Part shown: piece by piece, positions 1 through 8,887 of the stretch
How positions within the stretch are numbered: the stretch's first letter is position 1
How the letters are laid out: every line of letters starts with the position of its first letter
DNA from: Novipirellula aureliae
GTDB lineage: Bacteria > Planctomycetota > Planctomycetia > Pirellulales > Pirellulaceae
Length of the DNA: 64,000 nucleotides
NCBI RefSeq assembly: GCF_007860185.1
Contig: NZ_SJPY01000010.1
Coordinates: 124,001 to 188,000, forward strand
Direction: 5' to 3'
Position numbers and translations under genes: made by a program
The notes under the pieces: model-generated
Databases searched by the model: none
What the model was told of the DNA's origin: nothing
Seen by the model: the letters and a program-made list of their open reading frames with translations, nothing else

Positions 1-352
1 CCCCAAGGCCAGAGGCCGACACATCGTTGCCGGTGGTGTAAACCACCGGACTCAAACTCCCGTACCCCCAAGGCCGGAGGCCGACACATCCTTGCCGGTG
101 GTGTAAACCACCGGACTCAAGCTCCCATACCCCCCAAGGCCAGAGGCCGACACATCCTTGCCGGTGGTGTAAACCACCGGACTCAAGCTCCCATACCCCC
201 AAGGCCGGAGGCCGACACATCCTTGCCGGTGGTGTAAACCACCGGACTCAAGCTCCCATACCCCCAAGGCCAGAGGCCGACACATCCTTGCCGGTGGTGT
301 AAACCACCGGACTCAAGGTCCCAATACCCCCCAAGGCCGGAGGCCGACACAT
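1..352. repeat. Hairpin repeat array, block 1 (5 units, cut by window start)
   Basis: Five direct units of 65-66 bp. Each has a GGCC(A/G)GAGGCC palindrome followed by GACACAT, then the hairpin CCGGTGGTGTAAACCACCGG (8-bp stem, GTAA loop), then a variable actcaa(a/g)ctccc(a/g)ta linker and a C run. The block ends with a bare GGCCGGAGGCCGACACAT joined directly to a deleted transposase element at 353. Long minus-strand reading frames through it are artefacts of the stop-poor repeat; the unit is not a multiple of three, so the frame changes at every unit. The array probably extends left of the window. Confidence 0.9.
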
Positions 353-644
353 ATTTCCCAATGAACTCCGTTATGGCTTCGCATCAACAGCTTCGTCGCG
401 ATCAAGATGTCAGTGGGTTCCGCACGATCTCTTGTAGAATTGAAGATGGAAATGTGTCGCCCTCTGGGCTAGGGAAAAAAACTAGCAAGTTTCCGGGGCC
501 TGACGACCCCGGCAGTTTATGTGTCGCCCTCTGGGCTGAAACAACAACGACTCTCGAACAAATCGATAAGAACTTGGCCATGGAGCTGACATATCGCTTC
601 CGCCCGCATAGAGGGCAGGCCACCAAGTAGAACACCCAGGTCAC
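353..644 (+). mobile_element. Internally deleted Y1-transposase element, copy 1
   Basis: This 292-bp piece keeps about 35 bp matching the 5' end of the transposase gene at 1920 (actccgttatggcttc, then caacagcttc). After unrelated filler it carries sequence matching the transposase 3' flank: aatgtgtcgccctctgggct, gcaagtttccgggg, and a CCGGGG/CCCCGG hairpin at 493-512. The short ORF it encodes is not a functional transposase. It looks like a non-autonomous derivative that kept both ends of the element. A near-identical copy lies exactly 901 bp downstream. Confidence 0.75.
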
Positions 645-1253
645 CAAGGCCAGAGGCCGACACATCCTTGCCGGTGGTGTAAACCACCGGACTCAAACTC
701 CCGTACCCCCAAGGCCGGAGGCCGACACATCGTTGCCGGTGGTGTAAACCACCGACTCAAACTCCCATGCCCTAAGGCCGGAGGCCGACACATCCTTGCC
801 GGTGGTGTAAACCACCGGACTCAAGCTCCCAATACCCCCCAAGGCCGGAGGCCGACACATCCTTGTCGGTGGTGTAAACCACCGGACTCAAACTCCCGTA
901 CCCCCAAGGCCAGAGGCCGACACATCCTTGCCGGTGGTGTAAACCACCGGACTCAAGCTCCCATACCCCCAAGGCCGGAGGCCGACACATCCTTGCCGGT
1001 GGTGTAAACCACCGGACTCAAGCTCCCAATACCCCCTAAGGCCAGAGGCCGACACATTTTTGCCGGTGGTGTAAACCACCGGACTCAAGCTCCCATACCC
1101 CTAAGGCCAGAGGCCGACACATCCTTGCCGGTGGTGTAAACCACCGGACTCAAGGTCCCAATACCCCTAAGGCCAGAGGCCGACACATTTTTGCCGGTGG
1201 TGTAAACCACCGGACTCAAGCTCCCATACCTCCAAGGCCAGAGGCCGACACAT
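645..1253. repeat. Hairpin repeat array, block 2 (9 units)
   Basis: Nine units of the same design as block 1. Small variants include a loss of one G after the hairpin (near 752), gtcggtgg instead of gccggtgg (near 866), and cacattttt instead of cacatcctt in two units. It again ends in a bare GGCCAGAGGCCGACACAT joined to the second deleted element at 1254. Confidence 0.9.
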
Positions 1254-1545
1254 ATTACCCAATGAACTCCGTTATGGCTTCGCCTCAACAGCTTCTCCGC
1301 GATCAAGATGTCAGTGGGTTCCGCACGATCTCTGGTAGAATTGAAGATGGAAATGTGTCGCCCTCTGGGCTAGGGAAAAAAACTAGCAAGTTTCCGGGGC
1401 CTGACGACCCCGGCAGTTTATGTGTCGCCCTCTGGGCTGAAACAACAACGACTCTCGAACAAATCGATAAGAACTTGGCCATGGAGCTGACATATCGCTT
1501 CCGCCCGCATAGAGGGCAGGCCACCAAGTAGAACACCCAGGTCAC
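1254..1545 (+). mobile_element. Internally deleted Y1-transposase element, copy 2
   Basis: Same 292-bp structure as the copy at 353-644, differing at only a few bases (for example gcatcaacagcttcgtc versus gcctcaacagcttctcc). The near identity at 901-bp spacing suggests that a block of array plus deleted element was duplicated in tandem recently. Confidence 0.75.
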
Positions 1546-1898
1546 CAAGGCCAGAGGCCGACACATCGTTGCCGGTGGTGTAAACCACCGGACTCAAACT
1601 CCCGTATCCCCAAGGCCGGAGGCCGACACATCCTTGCCGGTGGTGTAAACCACCGGACTCAAGCTCCCATACCCCCAAGGCCGGAGGCCGACACATCGTT
1701 GCCAGTGGTGTAAACCACCGACTCAAACTCCCATACCCCCCCAAGGCCGGAGGCCGACACATCCTTGCCGGTGGTGTAAACCACCGGACTCAAGCTCCCA
1801 TACCCCTAAGGCCAGAGGCCGACACATCCTTGCCGGTGGTGTAAACCACCGGACTCAAGCTCGCGTACGCGTACCCCCAAGGCCGGAGGCCGACACAT
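1546..1898. repeat. Hairpin repeat array, block 3 (5 units)
   Basis: Five more units of about 65 bp, one with gccagtgg in place of gccggtgg. The block leads straight into the intact transposase gene: the last GGCCGGAGGCCGACACAT ends 21 bp before its ATG, as it does upstream of both deleted copies. The motif is therefore best read as the left end of the element. Confidence 0.9.
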
Positions 1899-1919
1899 CA
1901 TTCCCCAAGGGACTCCGTT

Positions 1920-2372
1920 ATGGCTTCACATCAACAGCTTCTCTATCACATCGTCTTCAGCACGAAAGAACGCCGGCTGCTGTTGCAAGACAATCTTTTT
2001 CGTGATCATGTATGGACCTACATGGCAGGCGTCTGTACGAACTTGGAGGGACACGCTTTGCGGATCGGTGGTTACTTCGATCATGCACATTTATTGGTAC
2101 GTATCCCAGCCAAAATTGCCGTTGCCGATTTTGTCGGTAGGCTGAAAGCCAACACCAGTAAACATATCAACGAAAGTCGCGATGCGATTTTGAAGTTTCG
2201 TTGGCAGGACGGGTATGGTGCGTTCACGGTAAGTCCCTCAAAGGCCGCTGATGTCATCGGTTACATTGATCGCCAATTGGAGCATCATCGAAAGCGGACC
2301 TACAAAGAGGAGTTTCTCAAGATGTTGCAGGATCATGAAGTCGAGTTTGATCCGCAGTATCTTTGGGAGTAG
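1920..2372 (+). CDS. Y1-transposase, IS200/REP-associated type (HUH single-strand transposase)
   Basis: This 150-residue protein matches the IS200-like Y1 transposase fold. HIVFSTKER is near the N-terminus. The HUH metal motif is HAH in GGYFDHAHLLVRI at about residues 56-68. The likely nucleophilic tyrosine is in GYIDRQLEHH at about 116-125. Enzymes of this family recognise hairpins at element ends and cut and join single-stranded DNA through a 5'-phosphotyrosine. The frame is intact and the length is usual for IS200-type proteins. It is the only complete copy; two deletion derivatives and nineteen hairpin units lie upstream, and a hairpin right end lies downstream. The ATG follows the array by 21 bp with no clear ribosome site, so expression is probably weak. 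It could instead be classed with REP-associated (RAYT) proteins. Confidence 0.88.
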   Translation: MASHQQLLYHIVFSTKERRLLLQDNLFRDHVWTYMAGVCTNLEGHALRIGGYFDHAHLLVRIPAKIAVADFVGRLKANTSKHINESRDAILKFRWQDGYGAFTVSPSKAADVIGYIDRQLEHHRKRTYKEEFLKMLQDHEVEFDPQYLWE

Positions 2373-2471
2373 GGAAGATTGAATGTGTCGCCCTCTGGGC
2401 TTGAAGATCGCTAATGCAAGCTTCCGGGGCCCTGACGGCCCCGGTCGTTCATGTATCGGCCTCTGGCCTAG
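2373..2471 (+). mobile_element. Right end of the Y1 element with hairpin and inverted left-end motif
   Basis: Downstream of the transposase stop are aatgtgtcgccctctgggct, a hairpin CCGGGGCC-ctgac-GGCCCCGG at 2424-2444, and catgtatcggcctctggcc. The last is the inverted complement of the array motif GGCCAGAGGCCGACACAT with one change. The same order, hairpin included, occurs inside both deleted copies. This is the layout expected for the right end of an IS200/IS605-like element. The exact cleavage sites cannot be read from one copy. Confidence 0.7.
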
Positions 2472-2521
2472 TCGATCCGTGTTCTTGTGGACGAGCGACT
2501 TCTTGAAGACCGTCTACAAGA

Positions 2522-5254
2522 CTACCCTTTTTTGACTGTCCCTTTTTTTACAACGCCTTTCTTTTTGGTGGTTTTTTTCTTGGCCGCTTTCTTTTTCGTC
2601 GCTTTCTTTGCCGTCTTCTTTTTCGCTGCCTTCTTTTTCTTCTTTTTCTTGGTTGGCCCCTTCGCAGCTCGTTCGGCTAGCAGGTCGAGTGCCGCTTCGA
2701 ACGTCATCTCTTTCGGTTCCATTCCTTTGCGCAACGACGCATTTGTTTCGCCATCGGTGACATACGGCCCGAAGCGTCCGTCCAAGATTTTGACCTCTTG
2801 TTCGGTGATTGGAGACGGCTTTTCGAACATCCGCAGCGGCTCTTTCGGTGCTCCGCGGCGACCTCTTGTTTTCGGTTGCTTCAGCAGTGCGATCGCTTCG
2901 TCAAAGGTGACTTCGAGTGGCGATACTCCGGCGGGTAAGGAGCGCGTTTCCTTTTCGCATTTCACGTAGGGTCCATAGCGGCCATCGAACGCTTGTACGG
3001 GCTCGTTGTTCTCCGGATTCACACCCAACGTGCGTGGTAGCTCCAACAACTTACAGGCCATTTCCAGCGTCAAATCGGCGACTTCCATGCCTTGCAACAG
3101 CGATTGATTTCGTTTTTCCTCGTCGTCATTTTCGCCGAGTTGGATATAGGGTCCGAAGCGTCCGACTTTGACGTAGATCGGCTTTTGTGTTTCGGGGTGG
3201 ATGCCGATTGGTTCGTCTTCGACTTGGCTTTGCTCGATCAATTCGAGTGCCTTTTCCATGTTCATTTCGTCGGGGGCTAAGCCATCGGGGATCGAACCGC
3301 GTCGCTCGCCTTGTTCGATAAATGGGCCATACTTTCCGACGCGTACAAACACCTCTTCGCGATGCTCGCCTTCGGTGGGTGTGCCGAGCGAAAACTTCGC
3401 CGTCGTCCGTGGATCAATCTCTTCGACCTTGCTTTCGAGGCGTGGTTTCAAGCCGATCGGGCTGCCGGCCACATGTTCGAGCTTAGCGTCGCTACCGTCA
3501 CCGAAATAGAAGCGTTGCAGGTATTCGAGTCGCTCCGCTTCTTTGCGGCTAATCGTATCGAGGAAGTCTTCCATTTGGGCAGTGAACTCGTAATCGACGA
3601 GCGGTCCAAAGTGCGTTTCCAGTAGACGAATAACGCTAAAAGCGGTCCAGCTCGGGACCAGCGCCGTTCCTTTTTTGTAGACGTAGTCCCGCTTTTGGAT
3701 CGTGTCAATAATCGAGGCAAATGTACTGGGGCGTCCGATCCCTTTTTCTTCAAGAGTCCGGGTGAGCGCCGCCTCGCTATAGCGTGCGGGTGGCTGTGTC
3801 GTATGACTCTTGGGATCAAGCTGGTCGACCTTTAGCGAATCGTTCTCGTTCATCGCCGGAAGCAATCGTTCTTTGTTCGCCAATTCGGCTTCGGGATCAT
3901 CGCTGCCCTCGACATAGGCACGCAAGAAGCCTTCGAACAGAATACTGGTTCCCGATGCTGTAAACACCGCTCCGCCACCTTCGATGGTAACCGCAATTCG
4001 TTGTTTCTTGGCGTCTGCCATTTGGCAAGCGACGGTTCGTTTCCAGATCAGTTCGAACAAGCGGTATTGGTCGCTATCGAGTTCCCCGCGAACCGCTTGC
4101 GGGACTTTGAAAGGGGTTCCAGCCGGCCGGATCGCCTCGTGAGCCTCCTGAGCGTTTTTGACTTTTCCAGCGTACACGCGGACGGTCGGGTGCAAGAACG
4201 AGTCACCATACTCGCTCTTGACCAATTCACGTGCCGCACCGATCGCCTCGTTACTGAGCGTGGTCGAGTCGGTACGCATGTAAGTGATGTAACCGTTCTC
4301 GTAGAGTCGCTGGGCTGCCTGCATCGCACGGCGCGCGGTGAAGCCGAGTTTTCGGTTCGCTTCTTGCTGCAGCGTACTGGTCGTAAACGGTGCTTTGGGT
4401 CGTTCGGTAAACGGTTTGACTTCGACGTTTGTGACTTTGAAATCGGCTCCACGAAGGCGTTCGGCCAGCTCGCTCGCGGCCGTCTGATCCATTTGCAGCA
4501 AATCTGGATTTTTTAATTTCCCATTGGTCGAATCGAAATCTTTGCCCGAGGGGATTTTTCGGCCTTCGACCGAGGTCAGAGTGGCGGTGAACGATTCGCC
4601 ACGGACGGTTGCGAACGCGGCTTCCAAGTCCCAGTATGTGGCATCGTGGAACGCGATCCGCTCGCGTTCACGTTCAACGATCAAGCGAACCGCAACGCTT
4701 TGAACTCGTCCGGCACTTAGCCCACGACCGACTTTTTTCCAAAGCAATTGGGAGACGTCGTATCCGTAGAGCCGGTCCAAAATCCGCCGTGTTTCTTGGG
4801 CGTCGACGAGCCCCGCGTCGATTTGGCGAGGGGTTTGGATCGCGTGCTCGATCGCTTCCTTGGTGATTTCGTGAAAAACGAGCCGATGGACTGGCACTTT
4901 GGGCTTAAGAATCTCCTGCAAATGCCAACTGATCGCTTCTCCTTCGCGGTCTTCATCGGTCGCCAGATAGAGTTGGTCGGCACCCTTGAGGGCTTCTTTT
5001 AATTTGTTGACCTGTTTTTTCTTATCGGCTGGCACGATATAAATAGGCTCGAAGTCGTTATCCGTGTTGACGCCCAGGTAGGCCCACGGTTCTTTTTTGT
5101 ATTTTTCGGGGACCTCTTTGGCGCCTCCCGGCAAATCACGGATGTGGCCGATACTCGCTTCGACTTGGTAGTCTTTGCCCAGATACTTCGAGATAGTGCG
5201 TGCTTTTGCGGGTGATTCGACAATCACCAAGCTCTTGCTCGTGCTTTTAGCCAT
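2522..5254 (-). CDS. topA: DNA topoisomerase I (type IA) with a lysine/alanine-rich tail
   Basis: This 910-residue type IA topoisomerase relaxes negatively supercoiled DNA in the cytoplasm. The N-terminal TOPRIM domain starts LVIVESPAKARTISKYLG and has the acidic TDEDREGEAISWH motif. The active-site tyrosine is in ENGYITYMRTDST at about residue 325. The C-terminus has four topoisomerase C-terminal repeats, each with a G(K/R)(Y/F)GP(F/Y)(I/V) core, instead of the four-cysteine zinc ribbons of the Escherichia coli enzyme. The last 40 or so residues are almost all K, A and T, like a histone H1-type DNA-binding tail, encoded by T-rich plus-strand DNA at 2522-2660. It is monocistronic and diverges from the gene at 5591. 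Confidence in the identity is very high. Confidence 0.97.
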   Translation of the reverse strand: MAKSTSKSLVIVESPAKARTISKYLGKDYQVEASIGHIRDLPGGAKEVPEKYKKEPWAYLGVNTDNDFEPIYIVPADKKKQVNKLKEALKGADQLYLATDEDREGEAISWHLQEILKPKVPVHRLVFHEITKEAIEHAIQTPRQIDAGLVDAQETRRILDRLYGYDVSQLLWKKVGRGLSAGRVQSVAVRLIVERERERIAFHDATYWDLEAAFATVRGESFTATLTSVEGRKIPSGKDFDSTNGKLKNPDLLQMDQTAASELAERLRGADFKVTNVEVKPFTERPKAPFTTSTLQQEANRKLGFTARRAMQAAQRLYENGYITYMRTDSTTLSNEAIGAARELVKSEYGDSFLHPTVRVYAGKVKNAQEAHEAIRPAGTPFKVPQAVRGELDSDQYRLFELIWKRTVACQMADAKKQRIAVTIEGGGAVFTASGTSILFEGFLRAYVEGSDDPEAELANKERLLPAMNENDSLKVDQLDPKSHTTQPPARYSEAALTRTLEEKGIGRPSTFASIIDTIQKRDYVYKKGTALVPSWTAFSVIRLLETHFGPLVDYEFTAQMEDFLDTISRKEAERLEYLQRFYFGDGSDAKLEHVAGSPIGLKPRLESKVEEIDPRTTAKFSLGTPTEGEHREEVFVRVGKYGPFIEQGERRGSIPDGLAPDEMNMEKALELIEQSQVEDEPIGIHPETQKPIYVKVGRFGPYIQLGENDDEEKRNQSLLQGMEVADLTLEMACKLLELPRTLGVNPENNEPVQAFDGRYGPYVKCEKETRSLPAGVSPLEVTFDEAIALLKQPKTRGRRGAPKEPLRMFEKPSPITEQEVKILDGRFGPYVTDGETNASLRKGMEPKEMTFEAALDLLAERAAKGPTKKKKKKKAAKKKTAKKATKKKAAKKKTTKKKGVVKKGTVKKG

Positions 5255-5590
5255 TCAGAATTGATGCGGGTTGATGGGTGACTTATTGACAGAGTGAACA
5301 TTTTTTAAGGGAATCTAGCCTTGACCCTGGAATTTAGCGGGCGATACGCTCTCTATCTTCTTGGAAACGAATCGCAAACGAATTACAAAATCCTGGATCT
5401 TCACTGGTTCTGAACCAGAGAGTTGGTCGAGTTGGGCAAGTTGTCAAGATCACTGATGTGACAACAGCGCCTATTTGAGTCACGAAAACACGTCATTTTG
5501 AAGAAAAAATCAAAAAAAACATTTTGCTAGACATTCACGCGGAATGCACGAAAAACGGCTTCTCCGCACCGACACGAGAAAGAATTGGTC
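5255..5590. other. Divergent intergenic region between topA and the PpiD-like gene
   Basis: 336 bp without a supportable gene. It must hold the promoters of both flanking genes. It contains a perfect 15-bp palindrome, CTGGTTCTGAACCAG at 5404-5418, a possible regulator site, and an A-rich tract near 5500-5522. I could not assign -10/-35 boxes with confidence. Confidence 0.5.
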
Positions 5591-8158
5591 ATGAATAACA
5601 GTCCGTTTGAAATTTTTCGCCGAAATCTGAAGCCGCTGATGGTGGTCTTGATCGGTCTGGCGATGTTCTCCTTTGTGGTTCTGCCCGCGCTGCAGACCTA
5701 TTTGCAGCGAAATCAAGGTGCCGGTGACCAAGTCATGGTGGCAACGTTTGACGGAAAGTCGTTCTCCGAATCGCGAGTCGCGTACCTGACCCGCAATCAT
5801 GGATCGACCGTTCGCTTTCTACGTGAATTGGCCGAAGAGACGATTCGCCGCGGCGGGATGCCGAAGACCCCCGGATTTCGCTACGACGCCGAAAACAAAC
5901 AAGTCACTTCGCTTGGCATTAGTGAAACGCCCGACGACCGCTTGTCCGTTCGCACGCTGCAGTTTGCAGCCGAAGCTAAAAAGGCAGGACTCGAACTCGA
6001 CGATGCGGCAATCGGATCTTGGTTGGCCTCCTTCACCGACGGCATGTTGAGCGACGGTGAAATCGATGCCTACTTGATGGAAAGCACGCAAAACCGCATG
6101 GGGCGAATCCATTTGTACGAGCAATTGCGAACCCATTTGTTGGCCGATTTGTACCAACGAGCCGGCTTTGCCACCGTTGCGATGGGACAAATGCCGATCA
6201 TGACGCCTGCCGAACAATGGCAGAGTTTTCTGAAACTCAACCAAGAAGCGACCGTCAACGTCTACCCAATCTTGGTACGTGACTACTTGGATGAAACCGA
6301 CGACTCTCCAACGGAGTCCGAGATCAAAAAGGTTTACGACGAGGGCAAAGATCGCGATTCGAGCGAACAATCGCCTGAACCAGGCTTCCATCGTCGGTAT
6401 TCTGCTGAGTTCGAATATCTCGCTGCTGATATCCAAGAATTCATTGATGAGGAAGCAGCAAAGTTTTCCGAAGAGGAATTGCGTGCTGAATACGAGCGGC
6501 GTCTGAAGGGCGGCGATTTCCAATTGCCTGAAGCGGAGGCTGCAGCCGATGCTGCCATGTCCGATGACTTGGAAACGGAAGAACCCGCAACGGAAGAACC
6601 CGCAACGGAAGACCCATCTGTTGAAGAATCAGCTGTGGAAGAATCATCTGTTGAAGAATCCGTTGTGGAAGAATCCGTTGTGGAAGAACCAGTAATGGAA
6701 GAATCATCTGTTGAAGAATCCGTTGTTGAAGAACCCGCTGTGGAAGAACCCGCAATGGAAGAATCATCTGTGGAAGAACCCGCTGTGGAAGAACCCGTTG
6801 TGGAAGAACCCGCTGTTGAAGAATCAGCTGTGGAAGAACCAGCTGTGGAAGAATCAGCTGTGGAAGAACCGGCTGTTGAAGAACCAGCCGAGGAAGACCA
6901 ATCGAGAATGGATCGGTTTAGCTCCTCCAATGGCGTTCGTTTGGTTGCAATGCAGGACGAAGAAGCGACGGATAATCCAGCGGAGGAAGCCGAAGCGGAA
7001 CAGCCCAATACAGACCAACCTGAAGCCGGGGCTGACGAATTAGAAGCTGAAACGGACACAGAAGCTGAAATGGACACAGCCGAAACGGAAGTTGTAGCCG
7101 AAACAGACGACACAGCCGAAACGGAAGACGTAACGGAAACGGAAGATGCAGCTGAAACGGAAACGGAACAGCCAAAAACCGAATCCTTTGAAGACGTCCG
7201 AGATCAGATCGCGAACTCATTAGCGGTCCCGAAGGCATTGAAGCGAATGGAAACGTCTGTCATGGAACTGGATTCAAAGATGCGTCGTTATTTCAACGAA
7301 AAAGCGATCTACGACAGCAACGCATCGATCGGTCAAGCTGGCGACGCGCCTGAGCCGCTCGACCTGAAAGCGATCGGCGAAGAACTTGGCTTTCGCTACG
7401 AAAAGATTGGCCCTTACAACACGATCTCGATTGCGGAACATCCGATCTCGAACTCGCTCGACGTTGGTTCTCAGGAAATGGAAATGCAACGAGGGCCCTC
7501 TTTCGCAACGATCATGTTCGGTGGCGTCACACGAACGGGACAGCAAATTCCGATGCAAGAGCTCTACTCGCCACTTCGCACCGTAGACGATCAAGGCGGA
7601 AAGATCTTTGTTTCTTGGAAGATCAACGAGACGGAAGCCTACACGCCCAAGTTGGAAGAGGTTCGTGAAGAGGTGATTGCATTCATTCGATTGCGAGAAG
7701 CACGCAAGTTGGCCGTAGCGGCCGCTGAGAAGATCTCAAACGATGCAAATGCCGAAGGCAAGAGTTTGATTGATGTGCTGCCGGAAGACAAACAGGACCA
7801 GGTTTTAACGGATCTAGGACCCTTTAGTTGGATGGATTCATTTGGTTTTCAAGGAGCATCGATCGGCAACGTGCCTGAACTCGATTCGGTGGGGGAAGCC
7901 TTCATGAAGACGGTCTTCAATACCGAGATTGGCAAGACCGGGGTCGCGCTCAATCAACCCGAGCGAGTCGTCTTCGTGGTCGAACCAACCGCCTTCCAGC
8001 CTGACATCGAAGCACTCAAGGCGCAATTCAAGAACCCTCGTGACCGAATCATGGCGATGTTCTCTGGTGGTGGTTCGGCCAATCAAATCATAACTGGCTT
8101 CTTCGAGTCTATCGATGAGCGAACCGGTTTCACGTTCACGCAAACCGACGAAGAGTAA
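5591..8158 (+). CDS. PpiD/SurA-like membrane-anchored protein with acidic repeat region
   Basis: An 855-residue protein with a short cytoplasmic N-terminus (NNSPFEIFRRNLKP), one membrane helix at about residues 12-35, and a large extracytoplasmic part. The N-terminal layout and the residue 40-240 region resemble SurA/PpiD-type chaperones, but I do not see a convincing parvulin isomerase domain, so enzymatic activity is doubtful. Residues about 326-436 are a low-complexity run of VEES/VEEP pentapeptides built from repeats of about 15 bp (6570-6900). A second Glu/Thr/Asp-rich stretch spans about 460-533. The C-terminal third is ordinary folded sequence. I chose the ATG at 5591 over an in-frame TTG at 5585 because it is an ATG with GAGAAAG upstream. 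Probable role: folding or handling of exported proteins; inferred. Confidence 0.65.
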   Translation: MNNSPFEIFRRNLKPLMVVLIGLAMFSFVVLPALQTYLQRNQGAGDQVMVATFDGKSFSESRVAYLTRNHGSTVRFLRELAEETIRRGGMPKTPGFRYDAENKQVTSLGISETPDDRLSVRTLQFAAEAKKAGLELDDAAIGSWLASFTDGMLSDGEIDAYLMESTQNRMGRIHLYEQLRTHLLADLYQRAGFATVAMGQMPIMTPAEQWQSFLKLNQEATVNVYPILVRDYLDETDDSPTESEIKKVYDEGKDRDSSEQSPEPGFHRRYSAEFEYLAADIQEFIDEEAAKFSEEELRAEYERRLKGGDFQLPEAEAAADAAMSDDLETEEPATEEPATEDPSVEESAVEESSVEESVVEESVVEEPVMEESSVEESVVEEPAVEEPAMEESSVEEPAVEEPVVEEPAVEESAVEEPAVEESAVEEPAVEEPAEEDQSRMDRFSSSNGVRLVAMQDEEATDNPAEEAEAEQPNTDQPEAGADELEAETDTEAEMDTAETEVVAETDDTAETEDVTETEDAAETETEQPKTESFEDVRDQIANSLAVPKALKRMETSVMELDSKMRRYFNEKAIYDSNASIGQAGDAPEPLDLKAIGEELGFRYEKIGPYNTISIAEHPISNSLDVGSQEMEMQRGPSFATIMFGGVTRTGQQIPMQELYSPLRTVDDQGGKIFVSWKINETEAYTPKLEEVREEVIAFIRLREARKLAVAAAEKISNDANAEGKSLIDVLPEDKQDQVLTDLGPFSWMDSFGFQGASIGNVPELDSVGEAFMKTVFNTEIGKTGVALNQPERVVFVVEPTAFQPDIEALKAQFKNPRDRIMAMFSGGGSANQIITGFFESIDERTGFTFTQTDEE

Positions 8159-8163
8159 CCTAG

Positions 8164-8247
8164 CGGTGTCTCGCCAAGACACCGAATGGTGTTCTTGTCA
8201 TTCATCGCGGGTTTGATTTCCGCCGGGCTCGTCCCGGCGAAATCAAA
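8164..8247 (+). terminator. Two hairpins after the PpiD-like gene
   Basis: A perfect 8-bp stem CGGTGTCT/AGACACCG at 8164-8184 lies just after the stop codon. A longer stem at 8212-8247 (TTTGATTTCCGCCGGG pairing with CCCGGCGAAATCAAA, one bulged base) follows. Neither has a strong U-run, so they may act in mRNA 3'-end protection as much as in termination. Confidence 0.5.
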
Positions 8248-8297
8248 TCGCTCTTCTAAGATTTTGTAAGAGCACCCCTACCGAAGTATTGAGCGCC

Positions 8298-8400
8298 TAG
8301 CCCGGATGATACGCAGACTGTTTTTCGAGCAATGAACGTAAACGCTTGAAGGCGTAGACGTTAGCAAAACAATTTGCAAGCCCATGAATCATCCGGGCTA
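8298..8400. mobile_element. 103-bp MITE, family A
   Basis: Bounded by perfect 13-bp terminal inverted repeats TAGCCCGGATGAT/ATCATCCGGGCTA with TA at both outer ends, as in elements that insert at TA. It has no coding capacity. The same sequence in the opposite orientation forms the outer part of the 45519-45781 element. It sits 15 bp upstream of the start of a broken oxidoreductase gene. Confidence 0.8.
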
Positions 8401-8415
8401 ATTCCACCTTGGCTC

Positions 8416-8887
8416 ATGGCGAATCGATTGGTCCGAACGAAAACTTGGTGTCTGTGTCGTGGGCGTCAACAGTCGTGGAGCCGAACACATTCGTGGATTT
8501 CTCCATGATCCACGAACCGAGATTCGTGCGATCGTTGATCCGGATGAGGAGGTAGGCCAAAAAAGGGTTACTGAAATCGCCGACAAACAAGGCGTTCGGC
8601 CGGAGTTTTTCAAAGACATCCGTGATGCGTTAGAGATGAAGGGCATCGATATCGTCAGCTCGGCTACGCCCAACCATTGGCACGCCTTGATGGGAATTTG
8701 GGCGATGCAGGCTGGGAAAGACGTATACATCGAAAAGCCGATTTGCCACAACATACACGAGGGACAGGCCTTGGTTGCAACGGCAGCCAAATATGGTCGC
8801 CAATGCCAAACCGAAGCCGATGGGATGTTGAGTCGTGAATATCGAAAAGGTTTCGAAGTTCCCGCAGCGAATAAGGTTTCGTTTGAC
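8416..8887 (+). pseudogene. Broken Gfo/Idh/MocA-family oxidoreductase (N-terminal remnant)
   Basis: From about 8441 the frame reads a Rossmann start, KLGVCVVGVNSRGAEHI, followed by the Gfo/Idh motif YIEKPICHNIHEG and YGRQCQTE, typical of planctomycete secreted-type oxidoreductases. Two faults are visible. The only good start (ATG 8416, MANRLVRT) is in a different frame, implying a +1 shift in the A-run near 8440. The protein also stops resembling the family after about residue 140, where the sequence runs into the 3' end of the convergent channel gene; the remaining codons to 9007 are antisense to that gene. Most of the substrate-binding C-terminal domain is missing. It is probably a decaying fragment flanked by the MITE at 8298. 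Confidence 0.75.

Noticed and set aside
52-1762. Minus-strand ORFs of 60-114 codons through the repeat array
   Set aside because: They repeat the same short peptide in shifting frames because the 65-bp unit lacks stops; no start sites or ribosome sites, and the array is clearly non-coding.
1-1898. CRISPR-like array
   Set aside because: The units have no unique spacers of constant length and there are no cas genes; the structure is explained by transposase end repeats.
6334-7113. Long minus-strand frame rich in Ser/Gly within the PpiD-like gene
   Set aside because: It is the antisense of the acidic tandem repeat, which has few stops in either direction.
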